From NCBI RefSeq assembly GCF_905147365.1, contig NC_056409.1, positions 16,807,001-16,871,000 on the forward strand: a stretch of 64,000 nucleotides of DNA, read 5' to 3'. The number at the start of each line of letters is the position of its first letter. The first letter of the stretch is position 1. The notes below the pieces were generated by a model. It had not been told where the DNA came from and did no database searches. It saw only the letters and a program-made list of their open reading frames with translations. The translations under genes and the position numbers were made by a program. Shown here in pieces: positions 1 to 12,239 of the stretch. The DNA comes from Aricia agestis (taxonomy: Eukaryota; Arthropoda; Insecta; Lepidoptera; Lycaenidae).

Positions 1-98
1 ATACATATTTATTAGAACTGTTCTTATTACGATTGTCATCGAGGCAGACTGTACCAGGCGTAAATTTCATGGTAGCCTATTAAGGTGTTCCCTCACCG

Positions 99-199
99 CG
101 AGCATTCACTTGTAATGTAACATTATACTTAAATTCGTTTTTAGCATTAAATTACGAAAATACATCCCTGACCGACGAGCATTCACGTGTAATGTAACA
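99..199. repeat. Short direct repeat upstream of FAM161
   Basis: A 24-bp unit at 99-122 recurs at 176-199 with one difference; its core is GTAATGTAACA. It lies about 300-400 bp upstream of the FAM161 start. Function unknown; it may be a remnant of a repeat or a paired binding site. Confidence 0.5.
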
Positions 200-417
200 A
201 TAAAGATTCAACTTTGAGCATTCCATAGGTAGTTGAAGGTGCGCATTGTAATTTGTAATGCTCGGCTCTCCTGCTCCTCCCTCAGTCCGAAGGTCACTGA
301 TGTAATGCTCGACTTTGTAAACGTTACATTAAAAGCGAATGCTTAACATAATATTAAGCTTTAGGTATACTTACTTGTACACTAAATGGTTATGCTGCTG
401 TAATACTGCATGTATTA

Positions 418-431
418 ATTTCCATGACAAC
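418..431 (+). promoter_or_regulatory. Candidate RFX X-box
   Basis: ATTTCC-AT-GACAAC matches the X-box consensus RYYNYY-N1-3-RRNRAC at every position. It ends 76 bp before the ATG of the FAM161 gene. RFX factors drive ciliary genes through X-boxes close to the start codon, and FAM161 proteins act at centrioles and ciliary bases, so position and gene function agree. A degenerate 14-mer can match by chance. Confidence 0.5.
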
Positions 432-507
432 CAAACCACAACACCGCAAACACGTTAATATCGAGCCTAAAATTACTGCGGAGTTTTTAGAATGCAATTT
501 TTAAGTG

Positions 508-3500
508 ATGCACCAATCCAGTGTTTTTTGCAATTCATTACTCAAAGTTCCAGTCGATCCTGTGAGTAAAATGCCCAAAACTTCATATGAACGTAACGAG
601 AACCTCTATCTTGAATCACAGTGTTCTTTAGATTCTTCGACCTCCTACTCTGCGTCCGACACAGATGTGGACGCTGAAAAACTTAAAGATTTTTATCGGA
701 GTATTCCCGATTATAACGAGATAAACCATCTGTCCGAAAAGGAGTTTTATTGCACATTAAAAACTTTGAGAGAAAGAAAGAAAATTATGTTTAATTTTAC
801 TATAACGGACATCGATAATAATTGTGGATTTCTTATCGAAAAATCTAAGGATAGAACTGAAAGGAAATCACACTTGGATCGGAATCTACGCAGTCGTAAA
901 AAATCTATGAGCAGCGAAACAAAAGAAAATAAATATTGTGTTGTTAACCAGCCGCATAAGGTCCCTAGCAATAAGAAAACTGGCATTATTAAAGAGCCTA
1001 AAAGTGATCTAAAGGACAAAATAGAAGATAAAATATTGAGTGTTAAAGGTATATCTAAAACTGAGAGGCCCAAACGTAACCATTCCGCATGTTCTATTAC
1101 ATGGCATGATGATAAAAAGGAATTTAGGAAGGAAGTTGATGAAAAATTCGACAAGTTTTTCGAAAAAGATAGTTACGATGTCGATGATAAAACATTTCGA
1201 ACTCAAAGTATGCCTTCTAGTCCTTTAAGGAACCGTAGATCGGCTTCTATTTCGCCTAAAAGCAGGGAGAACATTACTATACCTAAGCCTTTTAAAATGA
1301 CCAGAAGGTACGGTACGACATAGTTACGACAAACAAGGCACTATTGTTAGTCGACAAATTATCAAATATTTCATAGTTATGTACAACGCACTTAAGTAAT
1401 ATTACTATTTTCCTGCATTATATTATGTATAGCACTAGCTGTCCCGGCAAATGTTGTTTTGCCATAAAATGATTAAGCCTGTTTCCCTGCTTTTCTCTTG
1501 AAGATTTTTCTGATTTTCTTTTTCTATAGACCTCACGGAGCCCGAGACCTTTCCAACTAATGCAAAACCGTGGAAATCGGTTCGTGCGTTCTGGAATTAT
1601 AGCGTCCTGCGTCAGGAAGGAAAACCCAACTTAATTTTATATATTAGATATTTAAATAGTAATCATAGGCTTCTTGCTACTGTATAGCTAAATCTGCTTT
1701 GCACTTTCACTGAGTTTCAGACGATAAAAATTCCCATTTATTCTTGACACAAACTTTGCAGCTCTGTAAAAATAATAATCAAGAAGTTTATGTTCAAAGG
1801 GATGAAGACAATAAAATAGTAAACGAGTTAAGAGGTCTTCAAAAATCATTTTCTGAAGATATGCTCAACCAAAAACGAGAAAGAAAGCAGTTTAAAGCCA
1901 GGCCGGTACCTATAGAATCACGGATCCCTTTATACGATAAAATTTTAGAGGACCAAGCTATGAGGTAGGTATTTTGTAACCTATTAAAAAGAAGAAAAGA
2001 TGTAAATACATATTGAAATTTTGGAATACTTCACAATTGAATGATTTTTACTTGCAGACGAGCTATAACTAAAATTAATAGTGAGGCCGAATTACGAGCA
2101 CAAATGAAACCGTTTAGTTTTACAAAGAGAGAAGAATGTGGTAAAGGTATCTGTGATCGAGCTGCAAATGCTCTTCCGAAAGCAAAGAAGAAAAAGCGGT
2201 TCAAGGCGCGACCGGTACCAAAAAATCTTTTTTCGAATTACTTTTACGATAGGCTGAACGAAGAAAACTTTTTTCGGTAAATAAATTACATTGTTCGTCA
2301 TAAATTATTATAAAAAAGTTGTAGACTAGAACATATAATTGTTTGATTACATTCATGCTGTTTTCAGATCTATGAACAGACGTATCAGGGCTGAGGAAAT
2401 GCTTAAGAATTCAAGTTACCCAGGTTTGATGACAACGAGGGATCAAAGCCGTATCTCTACGCCAGCAGCCCACAGTGACTTGCCAACTGACCCATCGCCC
2501 GCAGCACTGTCAGGCTCTACCATCAACAAATACAGATCAACGAGCCCCACGAAACAATTTAAGAAGAGGGTTAAGCAATTGAAAGATGACTTTATTACTA
2601 CTAGTCCCCAACCGTTTCATTTCAACACTGCAGCGAGAGCAAACCAAAAGGTACGTATTGCTTTTTCGTGATAGTCGGAATACATAAATATAATTTCCTA
2701 ATTTTACAGAAACAGTATTTTTAAGACTTAAACTAAATATGTTTCCAGATGAAGGAAATATCTAAAAAGATGTCTCAGGATATTAAAACTAGTGAGAGTA
2801 GGGATAATCTCGATACAGTAGATAGAGGTAAAGTTTACTCGGCTTTGGACTTGAGAGAGAAAGAAGGTAGATCAAATCTAGCAGCTCTCTTGAGGGCAGA
2901 AGCTGTTAAGAAGAAATTCGAAATGGAAGCTGATAAACGACTATACGATCAACTGCGGCGTATCGAAGCTAAACATCGAAACCGCTTACTGCGCTCGAAA
3001 CCTGCATGGCATCTCGTCAAAAACAAGTTAGTAACCATAGTAAAATATGTTCTCCGATGAAGTTCGATGTGATACAAACTACGAAGCGAATATTGAAACC
3101 TCTTATTGAGTAAATGTGACATTTTGTGATTATAGTCTTGTGGTCTGATGTCTTTAATGGGCAACTTTTTTTTTCAGTCATGAGGCAGAAATTGCGATGC
3201 GTTTGCAGACTCGAAGAGACGAGGAAAGAATGAGGCGCGAAGAGTTTCTACATGAGATGGAGCTAATGTACGGTAGGGTTCAGAAGCAGCCGATGTTATT
3301 TGAACGATTCTATGCACCCCGCTCTGGCGTCGAATCTATTGATTATGCACGACTGTCTCCAAGAAAGAAAAGCAATAAAAGTCGCAACGGAAAAAGAACT
3401 GCAAAACATCATTTATTGAACAAAAGTGTTTCGCCAGATTCAAATGAAGAGAGTTCCAAACATTTATATAGACTCTATGATTCAGATGGTGGTGCCACGG

Positions 3501-3508
3501 AAAGTTGA
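508..3508 (+). CDS. FAM161: FAM161-family centrosomal/ciliary protein
   Basis: Six exons: 508-1307, 1800-1964, 2058-2276, 2368-2650, 2749-3026, 3178-3508; all phases close, giving 691 aa. The ATG at 508 is chosen because the codon before it is only GTG. Family hallmarks are the PKPFKM segment at the end of exon 1, two FKARPVP blocks (exons 2 and 3), KPFSFTKRE in exon 3, and a basic, helical C-terminal part rich in R/E (RRDEERMRREEF) ending near RVQKQPMLFE. In vertebrates FAM161A/B bind microtubules and sit at centrioles and the connecting cilium. The intron-1 acceptor is the weak point: the strong-looking TTTGCAG at 1761 breaks the frame, while AG at 1798-1799 restores it and joins PKPFKMTRR to DEDNK. 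No transmembrane segment or signal peptide is seen. Confidence 0.88.
1434..1650 (+). repeat. Interspersed repeat, family A, in FAM161 intron 1
   Basis: Starts ACTAGCTGTCCCGGCAAATG and ends in TTTTATATATTAGATAT. The same ends occur inverted at 37083-37272 and 48421-48752 in this window. Non-coding; I recognise the family as widespread in lepidopteran genomes, but do not assign it to a class. Confidence 0.7.
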
Positions 3509-3715
3509 GGAAAATTAAGTTTAAGTTAAGAAGAGTTAGGACTACTTATTTATATATCTTAATAGATATATGCAGATATAATTATCTGCATTAGCATGAC
3601 AATCTAATAGAGTTTGGTATTTTTAAGTTTTTGCTAGTTACTGTTAGACTTTATAACTTATTGTTCATTCGTGCAAAAGTGATATTTTTATTGTTAGCAA
3701 TATTAATAGTATTTT

Positions 3716-3785
3716 AGAATACAATTTGATCGATTTTTGTAAAGGAAATAATTGTTCTTTACAAAAATCGATCAAATTGCATTCT
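3716..3785. repeat. Hairpin after FAM161
   Basis: Two 29-bp arms (3716-3744 and 3757-3785) are reverse complements with one mismatch, separated by 12 bp. The arms contain TTGATCGATTTTTGTAAAG. It lies 208 bp past the FAM161 stop and could sit in its 3' UTR. It could be a miniature foldback element or a transcribed hairpin. Confidence 0.75.
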
Positions 3786-5101
3786 TAGGATTTTTGTTGT
3801 TATTGGGCATTTTCAAAAAAATGTGTCCCCCTGGTTTTTACCTTGTCCCTTGACTTCGCTACAGATTATTTGTAAAAAATTACATACTAACATTTTGTAA
3901 TTTTAATGTAAGAGCAAAAATAAGTTTTCTTTTATTAAAATACATTCACGTTTGTATAAAATTTTATTTAGTATGAGATTTATAAGGGTTTTTAAGTATC
4001 GAAACCTATTAAATTCACCTGTCCCCTTCCCAGAAGTTGTAACAAAATCTTTAATAACTATTTTTTTTCTTAAAGTAAGTTACTTAAAAAACATATGTTA
4101 GATTCCTAAATACTTAATGTATCAATTGAATGTCTTGTTATTGAAAAATCTAACATAATTTAACTACAAATTAATTAAAATTATAATCATGAAAAAACAA
4201 CCCGACCGGAATGTTCGGTTTAGTGACCGTTTTTTTTAGTTTTATAAACATACTACAAAAATATTTTCGGCACTAAATGATAGCACTATATTTCACTGTA
4301 CATCGAGAAACTTCAATTTGAATTTAGTAGTTAAAAATCTACTACAAGACGCGGACGCAGGTTGGATGGTTCTTCAGGAACGGTTTATTTGTTCAGATAA
4401 GTGACCATATTTTGTAAGCATTATTATACTTTCTCCAACTGTTTTTACTGTTGACACGTTGCAGAATTAGCTTAGTATTTAGTATAAAAAATGAAATTGT
4501 GATAACTATTATCGGTTATTTACAAACACTTTAAAAGTAAAAGAAAGTAATATTACGTGACTTCCGACTTGTGACTTTTCGTATGGTCACATATAATGGA
4601 ACGGACAAGTCACAACAGGCGGAAAGCATAAGGCTTAGTTCACATTTTAAATAAATTATTTTTTTATTCACAGATTTTATTAAGAAAATTGGAGATTTTT
4701 AAACTGGTACGATTAACGTACAAATATATTTTTTATTACTTATGTGTTAAGGTGACGCCGCGTTAAAGTAAAAAACCGTTTTGGATATGTTTTAGATTGC
4801 TAGTTTTCTATGAAAGGCCGGCCCGGCCTCTCACAGAAAACAAGCAATGGAACAGCAAAAAATGGAAAGGGCGTAAGCGACAAAATAGTTTTGTCGCGTA
4901 ATTTAAAAACCATAAATACATTTCATATAAGCTATGGGCAAATTAAAGTGTATGCTTGAACCAATCCATGTACATTTTTGGAAGCTTAAATCACTCTCCT
5001 CTGTTGGAAAAATAGGAATCCTTTTTTTTTACACAGGTCTATTTGATTGATAAAAGTTGACCAATCGTGTTATGCTATGGGTAAATCAAAGACAAAGACA
5101 T
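3786..5101. other. Intergenic, nothing recognised
   Basis: AT-rich DNA with no open reading frame of interest. A small inverted motif, AAGGCCGGCCCGGCCTC, lies near 4814. Confidence 0.5.
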
Positions 5102-6230
5102 GATAAATACTGACAATGAACTTTAATTTCTTAGCTTTAGTCATTGAAAAATCGATATCGCTACAGCCAAATTATCAAGGCGTCGCCTTTACTTAACAAT
5201 AACAAATATTTAAAATTTAAGTACCTAAAAGTTTTATTTTTTAAATAATTTTGATTTTATTTCCACTACTTTTCTATCAGTAAAGTTGAAAATCATTTTG
5301 TGTCATTGATATTTTTAGATTTATAATAACTAGACATCGGATTATATGCATTTGCATACTTGCATATGCAAATGCATATTATATTGTCACTTTTTAGGCG
5401 ATAGTGCATATTTTGGCAATTTTGCATATTTCGGTAGTTTAACTTCCATGGGAATTAAGATGGCAATCGGAAAATGTTGGTAGACAATTATTATTGGCGT
5501 ATAATAAATAAATAAAAACTAAAAAGGCTTTATTTCAAGAAATTAAAAATTTTGATTTTATGAAATTATAAAAATTGGCGCTCTTATTAATGTCACTACC
5601 GGAAAAGTCTTAAAAAAATATTAAATTTTAATATTAAGTGGCTTTTGATTGATTGATTAAATACTGACAATGAACTTGAATTTCTTAGCTTTAGTCATTG
5701 AAAAATCGATATCGCTACAGCCAAATTATAAAGGCGTCGACTTTACTTAACAATAACAAATATACTATTTAAAATTTAAGTACCTAAAAAAAAAAAAGTT
5801 TTATTTTTTTTAATAATTTTGATTTTATTTCCACTACTTTTCTATCAGTAAAGTTGAAAATCATTTTGTGTCGTTGATATTTGCAGATTTATAATAACTA
5901 GACATCAGATTATATGCATTTGTATACTTGCATATGCAAATGCATATAATGTCACTTTTTAGGCGATAGTGCATATTTTGGCAATTTTTTCGTTGATAGT
6001 GCATATTTCGGTAGTTTAACTTCCATGGGCATTAAGATAGCAATCGGAAAATGTTGGTAGAAAATTATTATTGGCGTATAATAAATAAATAAAAAGTCTT
6101 TATTTCAAGAAATTAAAAATCCTGGATTTTATGAAATTATAAAAATTGGCGCTTTTATTAATGTCACTACCGGAAAAGTCTTCAAAAAAAAAAAAAATGT
6201 AATATTAAGTGACTTTTGATTGTGCATATT
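5102..6230. repeat. Tandem duplication of host flank plus transposon 5' part
   Basis: The segment from about 5102 to 5648 recurs, about 90 percent identical by eye, from about 5660 to 6215. Each copy contains the same flank (AAATCGATATCGCTACAGCC) followed by the left end of the TIR element. The junction carries TTGATTG microhomology. The flank is copied together with the element, so the duplication came after the insertion. Confidence 0.75.
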
Positions 6231-6310
6231 TTGTGCATATTTCGACCATTTTTCGTGCATATTTGCATGGATATTTCGGCACTTTGATCGTGCATATAAT
6301 CCGATGTCAT
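5332..6310. mobile_element. Non-autonomous hAT-like element with TIRs and 8-bp target duplication
   Basis: An 18-bp left terminal repeat (5333-5350, GACATCGGATTATATGCA) is matched by a right one at 6291-6308 (TGCATATAATCCGATGTC). TAATAACT flanks the element on both sides (5324-5331 and 6311-6318), an 8-bp duplication as in hAT elements. There is no coding capacity. The interior is rich in TGCATAT motifs. A second, internal left end starts at 5901 because of the tandem duplication. Confidence 0.7.
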
Positions 6311-6318
6311 TAATAACT

Positions 6319-7783
6319 TAGGAATTCGTAGACATGTGAACACATCTTTATGATTATGAGATGTTCGTCCCTCTAATTAATGAAGTTAAATCTATGAAAT
6401 CAAAGATTTTTTTACTTTTATAAGTAGTGCAACAATAAAAATGTTTAAATAAAAGGTTTTTGTGTTATAAAAACTTCTTTAAATATGTTAAATATTACTT
6501 ACTCATGTAAAAAAATGAAAAATAACCTAGTGGGTAGGTCACATAGTCACACTATGGATTAAAAATAATTGCTACTCTTGTTGATCCTTGAAATTATCTA
6601 ATTTTTTTTTAATAAACAATTAAATATGCATTTCACTAGATTAAATAAATGAAGAAATCCATTTATTGCTGTATTTTTTTGTATTAAATTATATTTTACA
6701 TTTAGTCGCACAACGGAATCTGTTTCGTCGAAAATTCGATTTTGTTTCCATAATATCAGAATAATATAACGTTATCAGCGTTCTTTTTAACTTATTCCAT
6801 TAGTTCAATATTTTTCCTTGTATATGACATTCAAATAAAGGTAAATAAATGACCTTAAAAAATATAGACATATTTTTGCAAGGGTAGGTACACGTTTTTT
6901 TGAAAATGCCCTATTATGTTGCTTGATTTGTAGCTAAATATAATTACTTTTACAAAACGACAGTTTAATCGAAAATTTAAAAAGTTTTGAAATTTTCTTA
7001 AAATTTTCTCTTCTCATCTTACATATTTGTTTAATTGGGTAAGTAACGTAATCTTATTTCATTAAGTATGTCATAATATTTCACTGTTGAAATTTTTGAT
7101 AAACCTTCATTATTTCTGTACGCGGTTGGTGTGAGCAAATACACTCAAATAATTTAAAACAGAGCACTTAGCTATAGAGCCTACTAATCTCATTTGTTTT
7201 AAATTTAAATGTCGATCACATTAGATAACTGTACAGATCCTATGGATACTCATATATAATATTTTGTAAATAGGATTCATAAAAAATCATTCAATTCAAT
7301 TCAAATCATAGAATCTGTTTTAAAAATAAAATATCTGTTTTAAATACATGTAAGAGTTTTTATATTATTTTTCGAACGATTTCTTTCACGTTAAAAATGA
7401 CACTGAATGGTGCGAAAATAATAAGAACTTTGTCGGCAATAATCTAATCGATAATTTATTGTATCTACTTGAACATCATCTTTTGTAGGTAAGGCACAAG
7501 AAACGTATACTTTGGTCGCTAGCAAATAGGCAACAAGCATGTGCACTTCTTGTTTATTAACATGAGAATCGAATCCAGCTCCAGCAGCCTTAGCATGGTC
7601 ACGGCAGAAATGCGAATGTAGAAACACTGATAGATTTTGGGGATGAACTGACAGATTTCCTTCGACAATTTTGTCCTTATTACTCTCGACCCTTTCTGTA
7701 GTAGCCGTGCTAAGCCAGGAGCAATTTTATATCACTTATATCACTTAAAATTTATAATTGTTCTCTAACTTATAGTAGTCTCC
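6319..7783. other. Intergenic; probable 3' UTR of the first protease at its right end
   Basis: No gene recognised. On the minus strand AATAAA occurs at 7460-7455 and at 7558-7553, 230-330 nt beyond the stop of the protease at 7784. These are plausible polyadenylation signals. Confidence 0.4.
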
Positions 7784-10700
7784 TCAAGTTCTCGACACTG
7801 TCTCCCTGATCCAGTCCATGTAAGCTGTTACTCTCGTGTACGCTCCAGGCAAACCTTCTTCGCCACATATTCTGGCTCCGAAGCTAGTGACACCATAGAT
7901 AAACCAGTTGACTTTGTAATCCTCTGACACTTCTCTCACCAGCGATCCACCGGAATCGCCCTGGCAGCTATCCTCATCCTTTCTACCGCCAGCACAAATT
8001 ACGTTGTTGTCGTATGAAAGTGAGACGTTTATATTGCCAAAGGACACTTGACAAGTTTCAATGGGTACTGCATTCAAGCGAAGTTTTCGTTTAACAGGAG
8101 AAGTTACATCTGGAGAAAAATAGTAACAAAAATATCTTGCTGTTTTTCTATTTACCTTATTAATTAATTAACCTATACAAGGTGTAACAAAAGTAAGTGA
8201 TAATACTATAGGGTGTGTATGTTTCTCTTGTTCATATTTCGCTGTGAAAGCAGCACCGCTGAAAGGGACATGTTGTTTTGTGTTTGTATGGGCAAGCGCC
8301 CAGCGTCATGGTTTTCCCCATACAAAAGTTTTAAAAAGTTACCTTTTCAGCGCTGCTATTTTCACAGTGAGCTCTTTACAGGGGACCCATACGCACTTTC
8401 CTCTATTTCTTCGCCCCTTTTAGTCTTAGTGTGATCAAATATAGCCTATAATAGCCTTCCTCAACAATTGGGCTATCTAACACTGAAATAATTTTTCAAA
8501 TCGGACCAGTAGTTCCTGAGATTAGCGCGTTCAAATAAACCCTTTCAAATAATTTCCCCCGTTTTTTCCACATTTTCCTCTATTTCTTCGCTCCTATTAG
8601 TCTTAGCGTGATAAAATATAGCCTATAGCCTTCCTCGACAAATGGGCTATCTAACACTGAATGATTTTTTCAAATCGGATATGTAGTTCCTGAGATTAGC
8701 GCGTTCAAACAAACAAACAAACAAACTCTTCCGCTTTATAATATTAGTATAGATTTGTTCATAATCACAACTACTCACCGTACTCTGTAGCTCCCCAGCC
8801 AGCCGTGAGGTAGCTGCTATCTTTTAAATAATCCTGTACCGCGACGTATTCAGTTGTCGGTAGACACACAGGTTGAATGTAATCTGAAAAGTAATCGGAA
8901 AATTAAATTATATCTTTTTCTTTTGGGAGACACCATAGGACATGATAGAAAATCACATAATCATGGCAAGATAACCATGATTTTCAAGTCATCTACACAT
9001 TCGTTAATCGTATGTAATTAACAGTCTATCTGAGTCTAAAGTGTGCCTGCCACATTAAAAACTCTTCATTACCTGTGAAATTTACGCTTTGTTCCAATAC
9101 CAGTATCGCTATGTCATATCTAGATATATCTGCGTCATTGTATTTGGGATGTTTAACCGCTTCTTTAACAGCAACATCTACAGGTTTGTCATTACAATCA
9201 TTTTCAACACAGTCGTGTTCAGTGTTAACATTGTATTCTCCTAATCGAACATGGGGTCTGGAACAAATATTTATTTATCAAATTAAGAAGCAGGTGTTTA
9301 TCGATCAGATAGATTTTATTTAAATAAAAAATCGTAAGTAAGCTCGCTACGCCTTTTACTGAGTATGATCGTTAAAAAGCCTCCAATTAATAGATATACT
9401 TTATGTCCAGAAGTACATTTTGTGATTTTACCTACACTTTTCTTAAAACACAATGAGCCGCTGTCAAAATATGCCGGTCGGTGATAAGAGATCCTGCACA
9501 GCCAACGTATTCTTTATGTCTTGCTAAAACAAGAATAAAAAGTTTAAAAATCTAAGCCCGTATGGAAAATTTTCTATTGTAATTCATAATATTACTGTGA
9601 AGGCCTTACAAACAAATTTTAATTGAGCCAGCCAGGGGAACTCATCGATACCAGCTAATTGCCCACCGATGATTCTATCGTCATTTTTGACTTGACCACA
9701 AATAGATCTGTTGGGAAACGGATCCGAGTGGCCTAGAGAAATAGTTGGCAATGTTGTCGAAGGCACTTTTGATGTGTCTTCCCTTGTTGCGGGTCTTTTT
9801 GTCGCCGATGGTTCTGTTTCGTTATTGAAAACGATAACATTATCTTTTGGGGCTTCTACGTCTTTTGGACAGCAGACCTGAAATGAAGGCGAAAGAGGGT
9901 AAGTATTTTTGAAGAAGAGAAGAAGTAAGAGAGAAGAGAAGAATATAAACAATTTAGAATATAAAATACCTTTGGCTTGTTTTCTTCAAATCCGCATAGC
10001 CTGATTCTAGCTTTCTCAAACTCTCTATTAGTTATCATATTGATCACATATGGACAGTCATAGAGAATCTTACAAGTGTCTCCTTCAAAGTTTTTACATG
10101 TAGCATTGACATCTTCTTCTGGAAACGTAAGCACATCTAGACATTTTTATTATGTTTAGAAAATAAATTTCTTTTGTACAATAATAGTACTTACTTACTT
10201 ACAATAAATTATAAAGTGTTCAATGTTCATTTTCTGTTTGTAGTGTAGGTACACAAATATATTTTGTACTTTTTACTAAGAAAGCTATACAATCTTAAGC
10301 CTCTTTACTAAAACTAGAGATCGCCCAATGGTCGAAATTCGACCTTAGTTTCAACGACAGGAGTTAGGAATACCTATATTTTGTAAAAAAATATTGATTT
10401 TCTCATATTTTTTTTCAACTCTTGTCTCTGGGACTCAGCTGATCTCAGACTGGCCGTGTAAGCATTGTCTAATGAATTTTATTGAATCTAAGATTCAACA
10501 AAAAAAACTATAATCCATTTTCAATTTGTCACCTTGTTGTCAACAGACTTCAACCATGAATAAAAGAGTATAATTCGTATGTATAGGCTTGTCACTCAAA
10601 AATCTGTCATTTTTCCGAGTGTGTGTGTTGTAGTGTGTGTAATGATTTATTTGTTAAAAAAATGTATGATAAAAGCATAATTTCAAAATAATATTAGCTC

Positions 10701-11138
10701 GATGCACTCCTACATCATATAAACTATAACTGTGCAAAATTTCATTCGCCTACGTTTCTCCATTTTTCATCAAAAGGGTTACAAAGTTTTTGGCTCACGT
10801 ATTAATATATAGATATTATTAATTTATATATACTTAATTGAAACTTTGTAATCCTATTATCTAATTTACCGTACATAATTGTAATCTAACTAAAGATAAT
10901 ATTAGAATTGTTGTGAAAACTATTATAGAAAGGACAATTATTATTATAGAAACACTTGTTGTAGTGTTTGCACACAATTTGATAATACAAATGCACGGAC
11001 AGTAAAAACAGGAAAAACAGCTTTAAATACATTTGACTTTAACATTGAACAGACTAGTTATAGGTAAAACTTACGACATGTGGCGAACGCTAAGACGATT
11101 ATTATAAACAACCACGAAACAGATTTATAATTCGGCAT
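7784..11138 (-). CDS. CLIP-domain trypsin-like serine protease
   Basis: Seven exons on the minus strand: 11075-11138, 9970-10118, 9610-9877, 9436-9523, 9073-9257, 8779-8883, 7784-8109; phases close, 394 aa. Order: signal peptide (about 1-21), one clip domain with six cysteines (C29, C37, C43, C63, C73, C74), a Thr/Pro-rich linker with C131, activation site R139-IIGG, and an S1 protease domain. Catalytic triad H184 (TAAHC), D238 (DIAIL), S339 (GDSGG). D333, six before the serine, predicts trypsin-like cleavage after Arg/Lys. An extra pair C206/C211 sits in the loop typical of the Easter/prophenoloxidase-activating group. Likely role: a secreted zymogen in a haemolymph cascade (melanization or Toll). 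Which cascade step cannot be told from sequence alone. Confidence 0.92.
8395..8755 (+). repeat. Interspersed repeat, family E, with duplicated tail
   Basis: Lies in the last intron of the first CLIP protease. The tail (CCTCTATTTCTTCG ... GAGATTAGCGCGTTCAAA) is present twice, at about 8398-8530 and 8575-8710, and ends in CTTTATAATATTAGTATAGAT. A related tail is at 48320-48430. Upstream (8238-8370) is an imperfect inverted repeat around GCTGTGAAAGCAGC. Probably a SINE- or LINE-derived sequence. Confidence 0.6.
10690..10820 (+). repeat. Repeat tail in intron 1 of the first CLIP protease
   Basis: CTACGTTTCTCCATTTTTC through TTTGGCTCACG to ATTAATATATAGAT resembles the 3' tail of lepidopteran interspersed repeats. 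The only basis is recognition of the tail. Confidence 0.4.
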
Positions 11139-12239
11139 CTTGCTCACTTAATATAAAACTAGCAGCCGTTCTTTAAAACGAGTTTCTTTTGTTTATAGTT
11201 TTTGTGGAACCTCTGTCCTCAGTTCGAGCTAAGCGGAGACTGAATGAGTAACAAACAACATTATACGTAAATGGATATTATATTTAAGCCTTGTCGTCGT
11301 GTGCACGTACAGTCAAAGCAAACGAGAAACACTCGATTAAATATTTAAGAAGATGCTGATTTTGGTTTTCCATGTAATGACACCAAAATATATTGTTCAG
11401 TGCAGTATTGTTTAATATTTTCATTGATGACATTAAAAATATACCTAATTTTTACTTTTTAACCTTTAATATATTAATGGACCCTCCATTAATATATTCG
11501 CCGCAAGACATAATATTCTTTTGTCTTAATTGCTTTGTTATTTTTAACAAGTTCGTATTTACCTACAGATTATTTTGTAAGCACTTAAGTTAAAAAAATA
11601 GGAAATCTTTTATTTATACGATAAGTAGGTCAGCGCACAGCAGGTAAAATCTGGATATAATGTAATAGGTGATGTTCCTGGTGAAATGATAAGCAAAAAA
11701 TCCAATGTTGTTGGGTTTTTAATGACGTCATATGCCGACTTGGGTATCGTGAACATGCGCGAGGCAATATTTTCCTTCTTACCGGAGTATAATATGGACT
11801 GATGACTGACCTTAATGATGATGAAACTAGTTAAAGAAAAGAAATAACAATAATAAGGTGGTAACAATGATAATAAAGGTAATAAGAAAAATGTAGACAA
11901 TGAAGAAACACTTAAACTTTAAAGTACTGTGAAATCGCCTTTGCAGCGCTAAGCAGTTATAACGCAATTTCACAACATTGCCGCTTTCTTTTGGAATTCC
12001 TTGATTCTGAAAACGCGTTATTGCCAACAAAACTATGCAACTTTAAACAAAATTACAGGAAATAATAATGTGTGTCCCGAAAAAGTTCAATGTCCTAAGT
12101 ACAAACAATCAAAATATATGTAGATAGTTGGCGTAATTATATTTTTAACCATCAAGCATTGGATGGCTTGAACGTTTTTAGTATGGGCTGAAAATAAGTT
12201 AAAGGCAAGTGGAAAAACTAGAGCTAGCCATGCTTTAGG
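11139..12239. other. Spacer between two co-oriented protease genes
   Basis: Contains the promoter of the CLIP protease ending at 11138 and the 3' end of the next protease gene. No convincing coding sequence; the short minus-strand frames at 11610-12030 are AT-driven. Confidence 0.4.

Noticed and set aside
7391..7627. 78-aa minus-strand frame (CRDHAKAAGAGFDSHVNKQE)
   Set aside because: Composition looks coding-like, but there is no partner exon, no recognised motif, and it lies where the 3' UTR of the CLIP protease is expected.
8213..8434. 73-aa plus-strand frame
   Set aside because: Falls entirely within a non-coding interspersed repeat in an intron.
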